The position numbers and the translations under genes were made by a program. DNA of 47,667 bases from Schwartzia sp. (in: firmicutes) (GTDB lineage Bacteria; Bacillota; Negativicutes; Selenomonadales; Selenomonadaceae): NCBI GenBank assembly GCA_017444395.1, contig JAFSWT010000089.1:1-47667 (forward strand), in the 5' to 3' direction. The notes under the pieces are model-generated. The model worked only from the letters and a program-made list of their open reading frames with translations, was not told where the DNA came from and made no database searches. This document shows, one piece after another, positions 32,286 to 41,407 of the stretch (its first letter is position 1; each line of letters starts with the position of its first letter).

Positions 32286-34691
32286 CTACATGCCGGCCGG
32301 ATCGATGTCAATCCAGACATCGGTACGCCGATGGAGTCCCTGGGCTTGCAGGAAGTCTTGCACCGGCGGCAGGTGGTCTGTCTTGATGAGTAGGCAGAAG
32401 CGGTACACACCCCGATATTTGCTGACGATGGCCGGCGCCGGGCCGAGAATCTGTTGCCGGCGGCTTTGGGGAAAAGCGCGCTCAAAGGCGTCCCGCAGGC
32501 GGGCGGCGTCTTCCTGCGCCCGGGCTTCGTCCTCATGCAGGAAGGTGAGTTTGACGAGACGGCAGAATGGTGGGAAGAAAAGCTCTTGACGCAGAACGGC
32601 TTCCTGACGGTAAAAACCCTCGTAATCCTGATGGATTGCGCACTGGACGGCGTAGTGTTCGGGATTGTAGCACTGCACCAGCACCCGGCCGGGAACATCG
32701 CCGCGGCCCGCCCGGCCGGCTGTCTGGGTGATGAGGGCGAAGCAGCGTTCCGCCGCCCGGAAATCGGGCAGGTTCAGCGACGCGTCGGCACTGATGATGC
32801 CAACGGTGGTAACATTGGGGATGTCGTGGCCTTTCGCCACCATCTGTGTGCCCAGCAGGATATCGTATTCGCCGCGCCGGAACGCGTCGAGAATCCCGGT
32901 GTGGGCGAATTTCCGCCGGGCGGTGTCCCGGTCGAGACGAATGACCCGGGCCTCGGGGACGAGCCGGGCCAGCTCCTGCTCCAGCTTCTCGGTGCCGGAG
33001 CCGAAATAGCGGATATAGGTGCTGCCACAGGACGGGCAGATGTCCGGGGGCGTTTCATGGGCGTCGCAGTGATGGCAGGCGAGCCGCCCGTCCTGGTGAT
33101 AGACGAGAGGAAGGCCGCAGAAGCGGCAGACTATGACGTGGCCGCAGGAACGGCACATGATGAAAGTGGAATAGCCGCGCCGGTTCAGCATCAGGACGAC
33201 CTGACGGCGGGCAGCGACGGTCTCATGGATGGCTGCCTGCAGGGGGCGGGAGAGAATCTGCCGGTTTCCCTGACGGAGTTCCTGTCGCATATCGACGCAT
33301 TCCACCGCCGGCAGGGGGCGGTTCTCTACCCGGTGTGGCAGTGTGAGGAGGGAAAGCCGTCCCTCCCGCGCGAAATGGAAGGTCTCCAGAGAGGGCGTAG
33401 CGCTGCCCAGGAGCAGGACGGCCCGGTGGATGCGGGCCAGGGCTGCCGCCACGGTGCGGGCCTGATAGCGGGGCGCCTCGTCCTGCTTGTAAGACATATC
33501 CTGCTCCTCGTCCATGATGATGAGGCCCAGTCGCGCCGCCGGCGTGAAAAGGGCCGAGCGGGCACCGATGATGATACCCGCCTCCTCGCGTCGGATGCGG
33601 AAGTAAGCGTCGTTGCGCTCGGCCACAGACAGGCCGCTGTGAATCACCACGATATCGCCGGCGAAGCATTCCCGGAACACGCGCACAAGTTGTCCGGTCA
33701 AGGCGATTTCCGGCACCAGCACGATGACTTGCCGTCCCTGCCGGCGGACGGCCGCCGTAGCCTCCATGTAGAGGCGCGTCTTGCCGCTGCCGGTGACGCC
33801 GTAGAGCAGGAAGCCCCGCGCCTTGTCCGGGCGCAGGCTGGGAAGAAGTGAATCCAGTGCCGCCTGTTGCTCGTCCGTCAGCGGTGGCAATGCGGCTGTC
33901 GGAGGTGGGCCCGCTTCCCGGTAACTGTCCCGAAGGCACCGTCGTTTCTCGACGCGGGCCAGGTCCGTCGCGACCACTGCCTGAATGATCGGGCGGGAAA
34001 AGCCTTCCTTTCGCAGCGTCGCCAGCGGGATTTCCGCGGTCTCCCGCAGGCGCGACAGCAGGCGGAGCTGGGCCGGTTTCCGCGCATAGCCGGCGAGCTG
34101 CTCTGGCGTGATGTCTTCCGGACGGCATAGCCATTCCTCATAGCGGTCGGCGCTTTTCTTTTGGGCCTGATAGACCTTTTCCAGCCAATGACGGCGCTGC
34201 ATCTTTTCCAAAGCCGCAGCCAGTTCCGTCCCGGGAAACGCCTGTCGCAGGGCACTGCGCTTCTGGGGGCCATGCTCGGAGAGATAGCGGTGAAGGGCGG
34301 CCGGTAGCTCTTCCGGCGTATCGCCCGCCGGCAGGGGGAGTGCCTGATAGCGCGCCTCAATCCGCACACCACTTTTCCCCGGCATGAAAAGCCGCATCAT
34401 TTCCGCCAGAGAGCAGAGGTAGAAATCCGACAGCCAACGCGCCGCCTCAATCATTGCCGGGGTAAACCAAGCCTCCTCGTCCACGGTTGACGCGATGTCC
34501 TTGAGCCGGGCCTCGTCCACTGTCGCTGATTGGGTCAGCGCCACCACGAAGCCTTCCACTTTCCGGCCGCCAAAGGGCACCAGCACGCGCCAGCCCACGT
34601 CCACCTCCGCCAGCGATGGCGGTATCCGGTACGTATAAGAGCGGGCGATGCTCTTCACCGGGATATTCACGAATACTTCTGCGAATTGCAT
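32286..34691 (-). CDS. priA: Primosomal replication restart helicase PriA
   Basis: The product has 801 residues. The N-terminal 3'-end binding domain starts MQFAEVFVNIPVKSIARSYTY. Walker A is LYGVTGSGKTRLY, and the helicase motif II reads IIMDEEQDMSYKQ, with Gln where most PriA have His (DEEH). The zinc region CRSCGHVIVCRFCG ... CHHCDAHETPPDICPSCGS and motifs V/VI (GTQMVAKGHDIPN, QTAGRAGRGD) follow. PriA restarts stalled replication forks. Its start is preceded by AAGGAGC and an extended -10 promoter lies about 60 bases upstream. It ends 124 bases before the tgt start region. Confidence 0.96.
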   Translation of the reverse strand: MQFAEVFVNIPVKSIARSYTYRIPPSLAEVDVGWRVLVPFGGRKVEGFVVALTQSATVDEARLKDIASTVDEEAWFTPAMIEAARWLSDFYLCSLAEMMRLFMPGKSGVRIEARYQALPLPAGDTPEELPAALHRYLSEHGPQKRSALRQAFPGTELAAALEKMQRRHWLEKVYQAQKKSADRYEEWLCRPEDITPEQLAGYARKPAQLRLLSRLRETAEIPLATLRKEGFSRPIIQAVVATDLARVEKRRCLRDSYREAGPPPTAALPPLTDEQQAALDSLLPSLRPDKARGFLLYGVTGSGKTRLYMEATAAVRRQGRQVIVLVPEIALTGQLVRVFRECFAGDIVVIHSGLSVAERNDAYFRIRREEAGIIIGARSALFTPAARLGLIIMDEEQDMSYKQDEAPRYQARTVAAALARIHRAVLLLGSATPSLETFHFAREGRLSLLTLPHRVENRPLPAVECVDMRQELRQGNRQILSRPLQAAIHETVAARRQVVLMLNRRGYSTFIMCRSCGHVIVCRFCGLPLVYHQDGRLACHHCDAHETPPDICPSCGSTYIRYFGSGTEKLEQELARLVPEARVIRLDRDTARRKFAHTGILDAFRRGEYDILLGTQMVAKGHDIPNVTTVGIISADASLNLPDFRAAERCFALITQTAGRAGRGDVPGRVLVQCYNPEHYAVQCAIHQDYEGFYRQEAVLRQELFFPPFCRLVKLTFLHEDEARAQEDAARLRDAFERAFPQSRRQQILGPAPAIVSKYRGVYRFCLLIKTDHLPPVQDFLQAQGLHRRTDVWIDIDPAGM

Positions 34692-34753
34692 GATTACACC
34701 GCTCCTTATTTCGCGCAGAAATGATTACCGGGTTCCTTTGTTGCAGTACATTC

Positions 34754-34762
34754 ATTGTAGCA
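34754..34762 (-). promoter_or_regulatory. Extended -10 promoter of priA
   Basis: On the minus strand TGC precedes TACAAT (34759-34754), the extended -10 form. No clear -35 box. The start would lie near 34747, 55 bases before the priA ATG. Confidence 0.5.
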
Positions 34763-34902
34763 TAAGTCCGGGGCGAGGGAAACGGGGAGGCATGCCAAAA
34801 AGAAATAATCGATGATGGGGGCGTTCTCGAAAAAGCAAGTGTCATTTAAGCAAGTGCCGTGTCTTTCACATGGCGCGTCATACCGTTTCCGTCGGGCAGG
34901 AC

Positions 34903-34945
34903 AAGAAAAAAGGGACTCTGGAAAACCAGAATCCCCTTGCGTTAC
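34903..34945 (-). terminator. Terminator after tRNA-Arg
   Basis: On the minus strand AAGGGGATTCTGG pairs with CCAGAGTCCCTT around a TTTT loop, with one bulge and one G-T pair, and ends in a T run. Confidence 0.8.
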
Positions 34946-34950
34946 AAAGA

Positions 34951-35025
34951 TGGTGCGCTCGGCGGGAGTCGAACCCACGCTTTCAGCTCCGGAGGCTAAC
35001 GTCCTATCCACTGGACTACGAGCGC
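34951..35025 (-). tRNA. tRNA-Arg (anticodon CCG)
   Basis: The minus strand folds into a full cloverleaf. The acceptor stem GCGCTCG pairs with CGAGCGC, the D loop is GTCCAGTGGATAGGAC, the anticodon loop CTCCGGA has the anticodon CCG between stems TTAGC and GCTGA, and the T arm contains GGTTCGACTCC. The CCA end is encoded. It reads the arginine codon CGG, which is used in this GC-rich genome. It has its own consensus promoter, about 13 bases before the 5' end, and a terminator. Confidence 0.96.
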
Positions 35026-35037
35026 TTGTACCTTTCA

Positions 35038-35066
35038 ATTATAGTCTTTTCTCCCCCGGTTGTCAA
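35038..35066 (-). promoter_or_regulatory. Consensus promoter of tRNA-Arg
   Basis: TTGACA (35066-35061) and TATAAT (35043-35038) on the minus strand are separated by exactly 17 bases. It lies between the nuoN stop and the tRNA, so the tRNA does not depend on nuo read-through. Confidence 0.93.
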
Positions 35067-35074
35067 ATTTTTCC

Positions 35075-36514
35075 TCACTGCATGAACGTCCGGGAGGCGA
35101 GGTTGGTGAGGATGGCCAGGCCCTCGGGGCAAATGCCGGCGGCCAGCGTCGCGGCGGCGCTGATGAGCGCCACTGCCTTTGCCGCGGGCGGTACCCGGAG
35201 CGGCGCCGCCAGCGCTTCTTCCTCCGGGGCCAGGTCGCGATACATCGCTTTTGTCACCTGGAGATAGTAGTAAACGGAAATCATCGACATGACGAAGCCG
35301 ATGAAGGCCAGCCAGAGATGGCCGCGGTCCACCGCCGCCGTGAAGATGTAGATCTTGCCGGCGAAGCCCGCCGTGGGAGGAATGCCCGCCATCGAGAGCA
35401 ACGAGATGGTCATGACCGCCGCCAAAAGAGGCGCCGCCTGGGACAGTCCCGTCACGTGCCGCTGCGACGTGCCGCCGCGCTCCGCGTCCACCACCGACAG
35501 CACGGCGAAAGCGCCGACATTGGCGAAGACGTACAGCATGGCGTAGAACATGACCGCTTTCACGCCGGGATAGTTCGCCGCCGCGATGCCCGCCATCATG
35601 TAACCCGCCTGGGCGATGGAGGAATAAGCCAGCATTCGCTTGAGGTCCGTCTGCCGGATGGCCAGCAGGTTGCCGCCGATTATCGAGAGGGCGGAAAAGC
35701 CCGCCACAACCGGTAGCCAGTATTCCCCGAGGAAGGGGAATGCGGCGAAGAGAACCCGCATGAAGACGGCCAGTCCCGCTGCCTTCGAGGCCATGGCAAG
35801 AAGCGCCGTGACCGGCGTGGGCGCGCCCTGATAGACATCCGGGGCCCACATGTGGAAAGGAATGACCGAGAGCTTGAAGAAGAAGCCGACGATGACCAGG
35901 ACCGTGCCGGCCAGCCCGGCCGCGTAGAAGAGGTGCACGTTCTGGCAGACCACGGCGAAATCAAGGCTACCACCCGTCCCGTAAACGAGGCTGATGCCGT
36001 AGAGCATGACCGCTGTAGAGCCGGCGCCGACGACCAGGTACTTCACCGCCGCTTCGCCGGAATCGGCGGAAGAGAGCCGGAAGCCCACGAGGATGTAAAA
36101 CGAAACCGTCATGAGCTCGAGGCCGATGAACGCCGTCAGGAAGTCGTTGGCCGACGCCATGACGCACATACCGAGAAGCGCTGAGAGCAGCAGCGAATAG
36201 AATTCGCCGGCACAGGTCAGGCATTTTTCCGCATAGTCGAGGGAAAACAGGACGGTGAAAATCATGCCGAGAAGGAAAAGCTGCTTGAAGAACAGCGCGT
36301 AGTTGTCGGCGATGAAGAGCCCCATGCAGAACACCGGGCTGTCCCCTTCATGGAACAGGCCACAGGTATGGGCGAAAATCGCCGCCAGGCCCGCTGCCGT
36401 CAGATAGGCCACCGGACGCCGGGAGGCGCCTTTGGCTATCGCCAGATCCATGACCAGCGTCGCCAGCAGGAGGATCAGGATGAGGATTTCCGTCTGCACT
36501 GCCATGAAATCCAT
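35075..36514 (-). CDS. nuoN: Complex I proton-pumping subunit NuoN
   Basis: The product has 479 residues with about 14 transmembrane helices and belongs to the proton-antiporter family. Key elements are VTALLAMASKAAGLAVFMRVL, the conserved helix region around ITLLSMAGIPPTAGFAGKIYIF, and YSSIAQAGYMMAG. It is the last gene of the complex I operon. Its start codon shares one base with the nuoM stop. It forms one of three antiporter-like pump modules in the membrane arm. No terminator is visible after it; the tRNA promoter follows. Confidence 0.94.
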   Translation of the reverse strand: MDFMAVQTEILILILLLATLVMDLAIAKGASRRPVAYLTAAGLAAIFAHTCGLFHEGDSPVFCMGLFIADNYALFFKQLFLLGMIFTVLFSLDYAEKCLTCAGEFYSLLLSALLGMCVMASANDFLTAFIGLELMTVSFYILVGFRLSSADSGEAAVKYLVVGAGSTAVMLYGISLVYGTGGSLDFAVVCQNVHLFYAAGLAGTVLVIVGFFFKLSVIPFHMWAPDVYQGAPTPVTALLAMASKAAGLAVFMRVLFAAFPFLGEYWLPVVAGFSALSIIGGNLLAIRQTDLKRMLAYSSIAQAGYMMAGIAAANYPGVKAVMFYAMLYVFANVGAFAVLSVVDAERGGTSQRHVTGLSQAAPLLAAVMTISLLSMAGIPPTAGFAGKIYIFTAAVDRGHLWLAFIGFVMSMISVYYYLQVTKAMYRDLAPEEEALAAPLRVPPAAKAVALISAAATLAAGICPEGLAILTNLASRTFMQ

Positions 36515-38034
36515 CAGAAGCCACCTCCCAACAGAGTCGGCGCACCGCTAAGCTGCGCCAGAAGCGGCTCCAGCGGTGTGACGCCGGAGCGGATGACGCC
36601 CATCAAAAGCTCCGGGAAGAGGCCGAAGCCGACGAGGAATACGCCCAACAGCAGCAGCGGAACGAGGTCCGCCCCCTGCTCATCCGGCACCGCGGCAAAG
36701 CGCTCCACCCGCGGGCCAAACAGGACTTTCGCCAGCATCCGGAGGATGTAGAGTGCCGAGAAGATGATACCGGCAATGGCGAGGAAGGCGCAGACCGGAT
36801 AAACGGAAAGCGTCCCCACGAAAATCGTGAATTCCGGTACGAACCCGATGAGTCCCGGCAGACCCACCGAAGCGAGGCCCGCCAGCATGAAGCCCACCGT
36901 GAGCCGCGGCAGATGGTGGGCAAGGCCCGCCAATTCAGGCACGCTCCTGAGATGCGTCCGCTCGTAGATGTAGCCAATCTGCGAGAAGAACAGTGAAGCC
37001 ATGATGCCGTGGGCCACCATGTTAGCGATGGCGCCGGTGATGCTGACCGCGTTGAGGGCCGCGAAGCCCAGCAGGACATAGCCCATGTGGGATACCGACG
37101 AATAGCCGATGATGTACTTGAGGTCCTTCTGTACCATGGCGATATAGGCCGCGTACATGACGTTGATCATGGCCAGGGCCGCGATCAGCGGCGCCCAGAA
37201 CTTCGCCCCCAGCGGAAGCACCAGCAGGCCCAGGCGGATGAGACCGTAGCCGCCGATTTTCTTGAGCACGCCGGCGTGAATCATCGAGACCGCCGTAGGC
37301 GCACCGGCGTAGCCGTCCGGCGACCAGCTGTGGAACGGGAACATGGAAAGCAGCGATCCGAAGCCCAGCAGCAGCAGCAGGAAAGCGAAAATCTGGAAAT
37401 CCTCGCTGAGCATTCCCGTCCGGCTCGCCTCGACGAGGGCCGCCATGTCAAAGGTCTGTCCCCCGGCTTCCAGGAACAGGGAAACAACGCCTACCAGCAT
37501 GAAAGCCGAGCCCATCAGCAGGAAAATCGTCAGCTTGATGCCGGCGTATTCCTTCGGAACCCGCTTCGTCGAGCCCCAGATGAGGACCATGATGTAAATG
37601 GGAATGACCACGACCTCGTAGCAGAGCAGGAAGATGAAGAGGTCGCGGGCGATGAAGGTACCGGTGACACCGGCGATCAGCACCATCAGCAGTACGAAGA
37701 AATCCTTCGGGCGCTTTTCGATGTTCCAGGAACTGAAGACCGACGCCAGCCCGATGACGTCCGTCAAGAGCAGCATGGGCAGCGAGATGCCGTCCACGCC
37801 CAGGGCGTAGGTGACGCCGAGGTCGGTAATCCAGGGAATGGACTCCGTGAACTGCATACCGCCCGCCGCTGTGTCATAAGCGGCATAGGCGTACAGTGTC
37901 AGGACCGTTGCCAGCGTCATCGCCCCGGCGGCAATCAGCCGGATCTGATCCCGGGATTCCCGCGGCAGCAGGCAGATGGCCAGCGCGGCCAGAAGCGGCG
38001 CCAGGAGCACGGTGGATAAAAGCGGCAAACCCAT
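36514..38034 (-). CDS. nuoM: Complex I proton-pumping subunit NuoM
   Basis: The product has 506 residues with about 14 membrane helices. The family core includes VDGISLPMLLLTDVIGL, the conserved FHSWSPDGYAGAPTAVSMIHAGVLKKIGGYGLIRL with its channel lysines, and IGYSSVSHMGYVLLGF. It is an Mrp-antiporter-like subunit of the membrane arm. The gene abuts nuoL and nuoN with one-base overlaps, indicating tight co-translation. Confidence 0.96.
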   Translation of the reverse strand: MGLPLLSTVLLAPLLAALAICLLPRESRDQIRLIAAGAMTLATVLTLYAYAAYDTAAGGMQFTESIPWITDLGVTYALGVDGISLPMLLLTDVIGLASVFSSWNIEKRPKDFFVLLMVLIAGVTGTFIARDLFIFLLCYEVVVIPIYIMVLIWGSTKRVPKEYAGIKLTIFLLMGSAFMLVGVVSLFLEAGGQTFDMAALVEASRTGMLSEDFQIFAFLLLLLGFGSLLSMFPFHSWSPDGYAGAPTAVSMIHAGVLKKIGGYGLIRLGLLVLPLGAKFWAPLIAALAMINVMYAAYIAMVQKDLKYIIGYSSVSHMGYVLLGFAALNAVSITGAIANMVAHGIMASLFFSQIGYIYERTHLRSVPELAGLAHHLPRLTVGFMLAGLASVGLPGLIGFVPEFTIFVGTLSVYPVCAFLAIAGIIFSALYILRMLAKVLFGPRVERFAAVPDEQGADLVPLLLLGVFLVGFGLFPELLMGVIRSGVTPLEPLLAQLSGAPTLLGGGF

Positions 38035-39932
38035 CAGAACGCACCTCCCAGCACCGAAAGCACCAGCCAGGCAAAGACAAGGCTGTAGGCCACCAGCGCG
38101 ATGGCGCCGCAGTAGAATACGGTGACATAGCGTTGCACCTGGCCGTTTTCCGCCAGCCCCAGGACACCGCTCAGACCGCCGGTGAAACGGGCCAGCCCGT
38201 TCACGATGCCGTCCACGATGTGAAGGTCGAACCAGTAGAGAACCGCCCCGAACTTATCGACGAAGGTATTGCGGATGACCGTATAAATCTCGTCGATATA
38301 GTATTTGTTGTAGCTCAGGGTATAGAGGACGCCGAGCCGCCGGCTGATTTCGTAGGAAGACCAGCGCTTCGCCACGTAAATCTCATAGGCGAGGAAGAAG
38401 GCGAGCAACGTAAGCGCCACTGAGGTACCGGCAATCTGCCAGCTGATGTGCTCCTCAGTGATGGGCCCGTGGAAAACCCACTCGCCGAAGCCGGCGAAAT
38501 GGCCCCAGACGCCGCTGACAACGGAGAGCGCCGCCAGGACCACCAGCGGCCAGCGCATCCAGGCGTTGGTTTCCTGGGCCGGGCAATCCGGCTTCACTTC
38601 GCCGAAGAAAGCCACGAACAGGAGCCGCGCCATGTAGAAGGCGGTGAGGAACGCCGTTACTGTCGCCAGGATATAGAGCGGCGTACTCACTTCCGCCGCC
38701 GCGGCCAGGATGGCGTCCTTGGAGAAGAAGCCGGCCAGCGGCGGCACACCGGCAATGGCCAGCACGCCGATGGTCATGCACCGGAAGGTCACCGGCATCC
38801 GCTCTTTGAGGCCGCCCATTTTGAAGATGTCCGCCTCTTCGTGCATCGCCTCGATGACGGCGCCGGCGCAGAGGAAGAGCAGCGCCTTGAAGAAGGCGTG
38901 GGTCATCAGATGGAACATGGAAGCCGTCAGTGAACCTACGCCCAGCGCCAGCATCATGTAGCCGAGCTGGCTGATGGTGGAGTAGGCCAGTATTCTCTTG
39001 AAAGGCCGCTGGGTGATGGCGATGGTGGCGGCGAAGATGGCCGTGAAACCGCCCACCCAGGCGATGACTTCCAGAACGACGGGCAGGGCGCTGAACAGGA
39101 AATAGGCCCGGCCCACGAGATAAACGCCCGCTACCACCATCGTGGCGGCATGGATAAGCGCCGACACCGGCGTCGGCCCTTCCATGGCGTCGGGCAGCCA
39201 GACGTGAAGCGGGAACTGCCCCGACTTGCCGATGGGGCCGATGAAGAGCAACAGGGCGATGACCGTGAGGATGCCGCCGCCCGTTTCCCAGATATACGTC
39301 GGCAGCAGCGCTTTCAGCTCCAAGAAGTCCAGCGTGCCGAAAGTGAGTTGCACCAGCAGGATGCCCAAAAGCATCCCGAAATCGCCGATGCGGGTCGTGA
39401 TGAAGGCCTTCTTCGCCGCCTCCCGGGCCGAATCCTTATAGTAGTAGAACCCAATCAAAAGGTACGAGCAGAGGCCTACCAGTTCCCAGAAGGCATACAT
39501 CTGCATGAAGTTCACCGAAAGCACCAGCCCCAGCATGGAGGAGGCGAACAGCGACAGGAAGGCGAAGAATCGCCCGGCGCCGGGATCGTGGGCCATGTAG
39601 CCCACGGAGTAAATCTGTACCAGGAGCGCCACGGTCGTCACTACGAACAGCATCATTGCCGTCAGCGGATCGACGAGCACTCCCATGAAGAGCTCAATAT
39701 CTCCCACCTTCGCCCAGAGCGTTTTCATGACGAAGGGATCGGCCATGACGACGGGACGGGTGATCACCGCGCCCGCGACGCCCAGAGCCAGAAGGAAGCT
39801 CAGAGCGCTCATGGTGATGGCGATTTTCGCCGAGGTGTCCTTGTCCTGACGGGTTCCGAGGCCGATGATCAGGAAGGCCAGGGCCGGGAGCAACGGAATC
39901 AGCCAGGCGTGCGTCAGCGCGAAATCAAACAC
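38034..39932 (-). CDS. nuoL: Complex I proton-pumping subunit NuoL
   Basis: The product has 632 residues with about 16 membrane helices. It has the family segment IGKSGQFPLHVWLPDAMEGPTPVSALIHAATMVVAGVYL, AYSTISQLGYMMLALG, and a C-terminal amphipathic transverse-helix region (TLSYNKYYIDEIYTVIRNTFV). NuoL is the most distal pump module, with a lateral helix that joins the other antiporter subunits. It is placed after nuoK with 11 bases between. Confidence 0.96.
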   Translation of the reverse strand: MFDFALTHAWLIPLLPALAFLIIGLGTRQDKDTSAKIAITMSALSFLLALGVAGAVITRPVVMADPFVMKTLWAKVGDIELFMGVLVDPLTAMMLFVVTTVALLVQIYSVGYMAHDPGAGRFFAFLSLFASSMLGLVLSVNFMQMYAFWELVGLCSYLLIGFYYYKDSAREAAKKAFITTRIGDFGMLLGILLVQLTFGTLDFLELKALLPTYIWETGGGILTVIALLLFIGPIGKSGQFPLHVWLPDAMEGPTPVSALIHAATMVVAGVYLVGRAYFLFSALPVVLEVIAWVGGFTAIFAATIAITQRPFKRILAYSTISQLGYMMLALGVGSLTASMFHLMTHAFFKALLFLCAGAVIEAMHEEADIFKMGGLKERMPVTFRCMTIGVLAIAGVPPLAGFFSKDAILAAAAEVSTPLYILATVTAFLTAFYMARLLFVAFFGEVKPDCPAQETNAWMRWPLVVLAALSVVSGVWGHFAGFGEWVFHGPITEEHISWQIAGTSVALTLLAFFLAYEIYVAKRWSSYEISRRLGVLYTLSYNKYYIDEIYTVIRNTFVDKFGAVLYWFDLHIVDGIVNGLARFTGGLSGVLGLAENGQVQRYVTVFYCGAIALVAYSLVFAWLVLSVLGGAF

Positions 39933-39943
39933 GAAGCTCCCTC

Positions 39944-40303
39944 CTAACCCTTCAGATGATCGAGATCATCGAGATTGACCGTATTGCGGTCCCGGTAAAC
40001 GCGAAACGCCAGCGCCACGCCGATGGCGATTTCCGCCGCCGCGACGGCGATGGAAAAAATGGCCATGAGTTGTCCGGAGTGGTCCGGCATCGGCAGATAG
40101 TGATTGAAGGCGACGAGGTTGATGTTGACGGCGTTCAGCATCAGTTCGACGCACATCAGCGCCGGGATGATGCCCCGCCGGGTCAGCAGCCCGAACAGGC
40201 CGATGGCGAAGAGAAGCGCCGCCAGCAACAGGTAATGCGTCAGGCCGATATGCGTCGCAAAGCGGAAGATGTCCATAGCTGTCAGCGAAAACGGATCCGT
40301 CAT
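39944..40303 (-). CDS. nuoK: Complex I membrane subunit NuoK
   Basis: The product has 119 residues with three membrane helices. It has TRRGIIPALMCVELMLNAVNINLVAF, with the conserved buried glutamate that relays protons, and the second in AAAEIAIGVALAF. The gene overlaps nuoJ by 4 bases. The C-terminal YRDRNTVNLDDLDHLKG is typical of the bacterial protein. Confidence 0.95.
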   Translation of the reverse strand: MTDPFSLTAMDIFRFATHIGLTHYLLLAALLFAIGLFGLLTRRGIIPALMCVELMLNAVNINLVAFNHYLPMPDHSGQLMAIFSIAVAAAEIAIGVALAFRVYRDRNTVNLDDLDHLKG

Positions 40304-40878
40304 GCTTCATCGGCCCCCTTTGCCAGGATGATGGCCCCGATCATTGCGACCAGGAGCAGGATGGCCGCCACCTCAAAGGGCAGCACATACTTCGTCAGCA
40401 TGAGATCGGCCAGCCCTGTCACGCTGTCACCGAGCGCCGCCGGCGCCTCCTGGAAGGGAGAGAGCAGCGCCGCCAGCGCCATCGTCAGCAGGAAACCGCC
40501 GGCGACTATGGCCGCCCCCGCCTGATGGAGCAGGCTTCGGGACGGATTGGAGTGGGCCATGTCCTCGCGGCGCGTCAGCATGATGGCCATGACAATCAGG
40601 ATGGCCACTGCCCCGCCATAGACGAGGAACTGCACCGCGCCCATGAAATCCGCCGCCGTATAGAGGTAAAGGCAGCCGACGCCGATGAAGGACGCCGTGA
40701 GCAGCAGGGCGCTGTGGACGACGTTGCGGCAGAGCACCACGCCGAGGGCCGACAATACCGCGACGCCGGCCAGGGCGTAAAAGATGCCTGCCTGAATGAG
40801 GTCCGGCGCCCCCATCTCCACGGCCATGTCCATGCCACCGTTTACCAGGGAATGGACCAGGGAAAGCAAATCATTCAC
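40300..40878 (-). CDS. nuoJ: Complex I membrane subunit NuoJ
   Basis: The product has 192 residues with five membrane helices. It contains the pi-bulge helix region VVHSALLLTASFIGVGCLYLYTAADFMGAVQFLVYGGAVAILIVMAIML that links quinone reduction to pumping in complex I. It overlaps nuoI by 8 bases and nuoK by 4. The C-terminus is FEVAAILLLVAMIGAIILAK, the usual last helix. Confidence 0.94.
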   Translation of the reverse strand: MNDLLSLVHSLVNGGMDMAVEMGAPDLIQAGIFYALAGVAVLSALGVVLCRNVVHSALLLTASFIGVGCLYLYTAADFMGAVQFLVYGGAVAILIVMAIMLTRREDMAHSNPSRSLLHQAGAAIVAGGFLLTMALAALLSPFQEAPAALGDSVTGLADLMLTKYVLPFEVAAILLLVAMIGAIILAKGADEA

Positions 40879-41395
40879 GGGGCTTCACCTCCGTGTCCGC
40901 CGGCTTTGCCGCCGGTGGTGCAGCGGCCGCCGGCTTCGGTGCCGCCTTGGGCACCGGCGGCGGTGTGGGATTGGCCGCCGCCTGGGTCATGACTTCCGCC
41001 AGATAAGACCGGTCCTCGTCGGTCATGACCTGATGGACGAGGTCTTCCTTGTGCCAGGTGGAAATCTCGTAATCCTTGTCCCAGGAAAGAGCGTGAGGGG
41101 CGCAGCCCTCAATGCAGAGGTCGCAGTACAGGCAGCGTCCCATGGAATGCACGTAGCTTTCCAGATGGCGTTTCCGGTTCGCGTCCGTCACGACCTTCAG
41201 CTTGATTGCCTGATTCGGGCACTGGATCGCGCAGAGCTGGCAGGCGATACATTTCTTGTAATCAATCGTCAGATGGCCGCCGCGGAAATGCTCGGTCATC
41301 GTCAGCTTTTCCTCCGGATAGCAGAACGTCGCTTTCTTGCCGAAGAAGTGACGGATCGTGATCCCCATTCCGGTAATGAGTCCCTTGCCAAACAT
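40871..41395 (-). CDS. nuoI: Complex I ferredoxin-like subunit NuoI with Pro/Ala-rich tail
   Basis: The product has 174 residues. Two [4Fe-4S] sites are present: Cys49, Cys52, Cys55 and Cys59 in CIACQLCAIQCP, and Cys88, Cys91, Cys94 and Cys98 in CLYCDLCIEGCAP. They form clusters N6a and N6b that pass electrons to NuoB. After residue 140 the protein has an about 35-residue Pro/Ala/Lys-rich tail (PTPPPVPKAAPKPAAAAPP) not found in the common E. coli type. In the absence of NuoEFG this subunit is the most likely entry point for electrons from an external donor. Confidence 0.95.
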   Translation of the reverse strand: MFGKGLITGMGITIRHFFGKKATFCYPEEKLTMTEHFRGGHLTIDYKKCIACQLCAIQCPNQAIKLKVVTDANRKRHLESYVHSMGRCLYCDLCIEGCAPHALSWDKDYEISTWHKEDLVHQVMTDEDRSYLAEVMTQAAANPTPPPVPKAAPKPAAAAPPAAKPADTEVKPRE

Positions 41396-41407
41396 CGTTC
41401 CGCCTCC

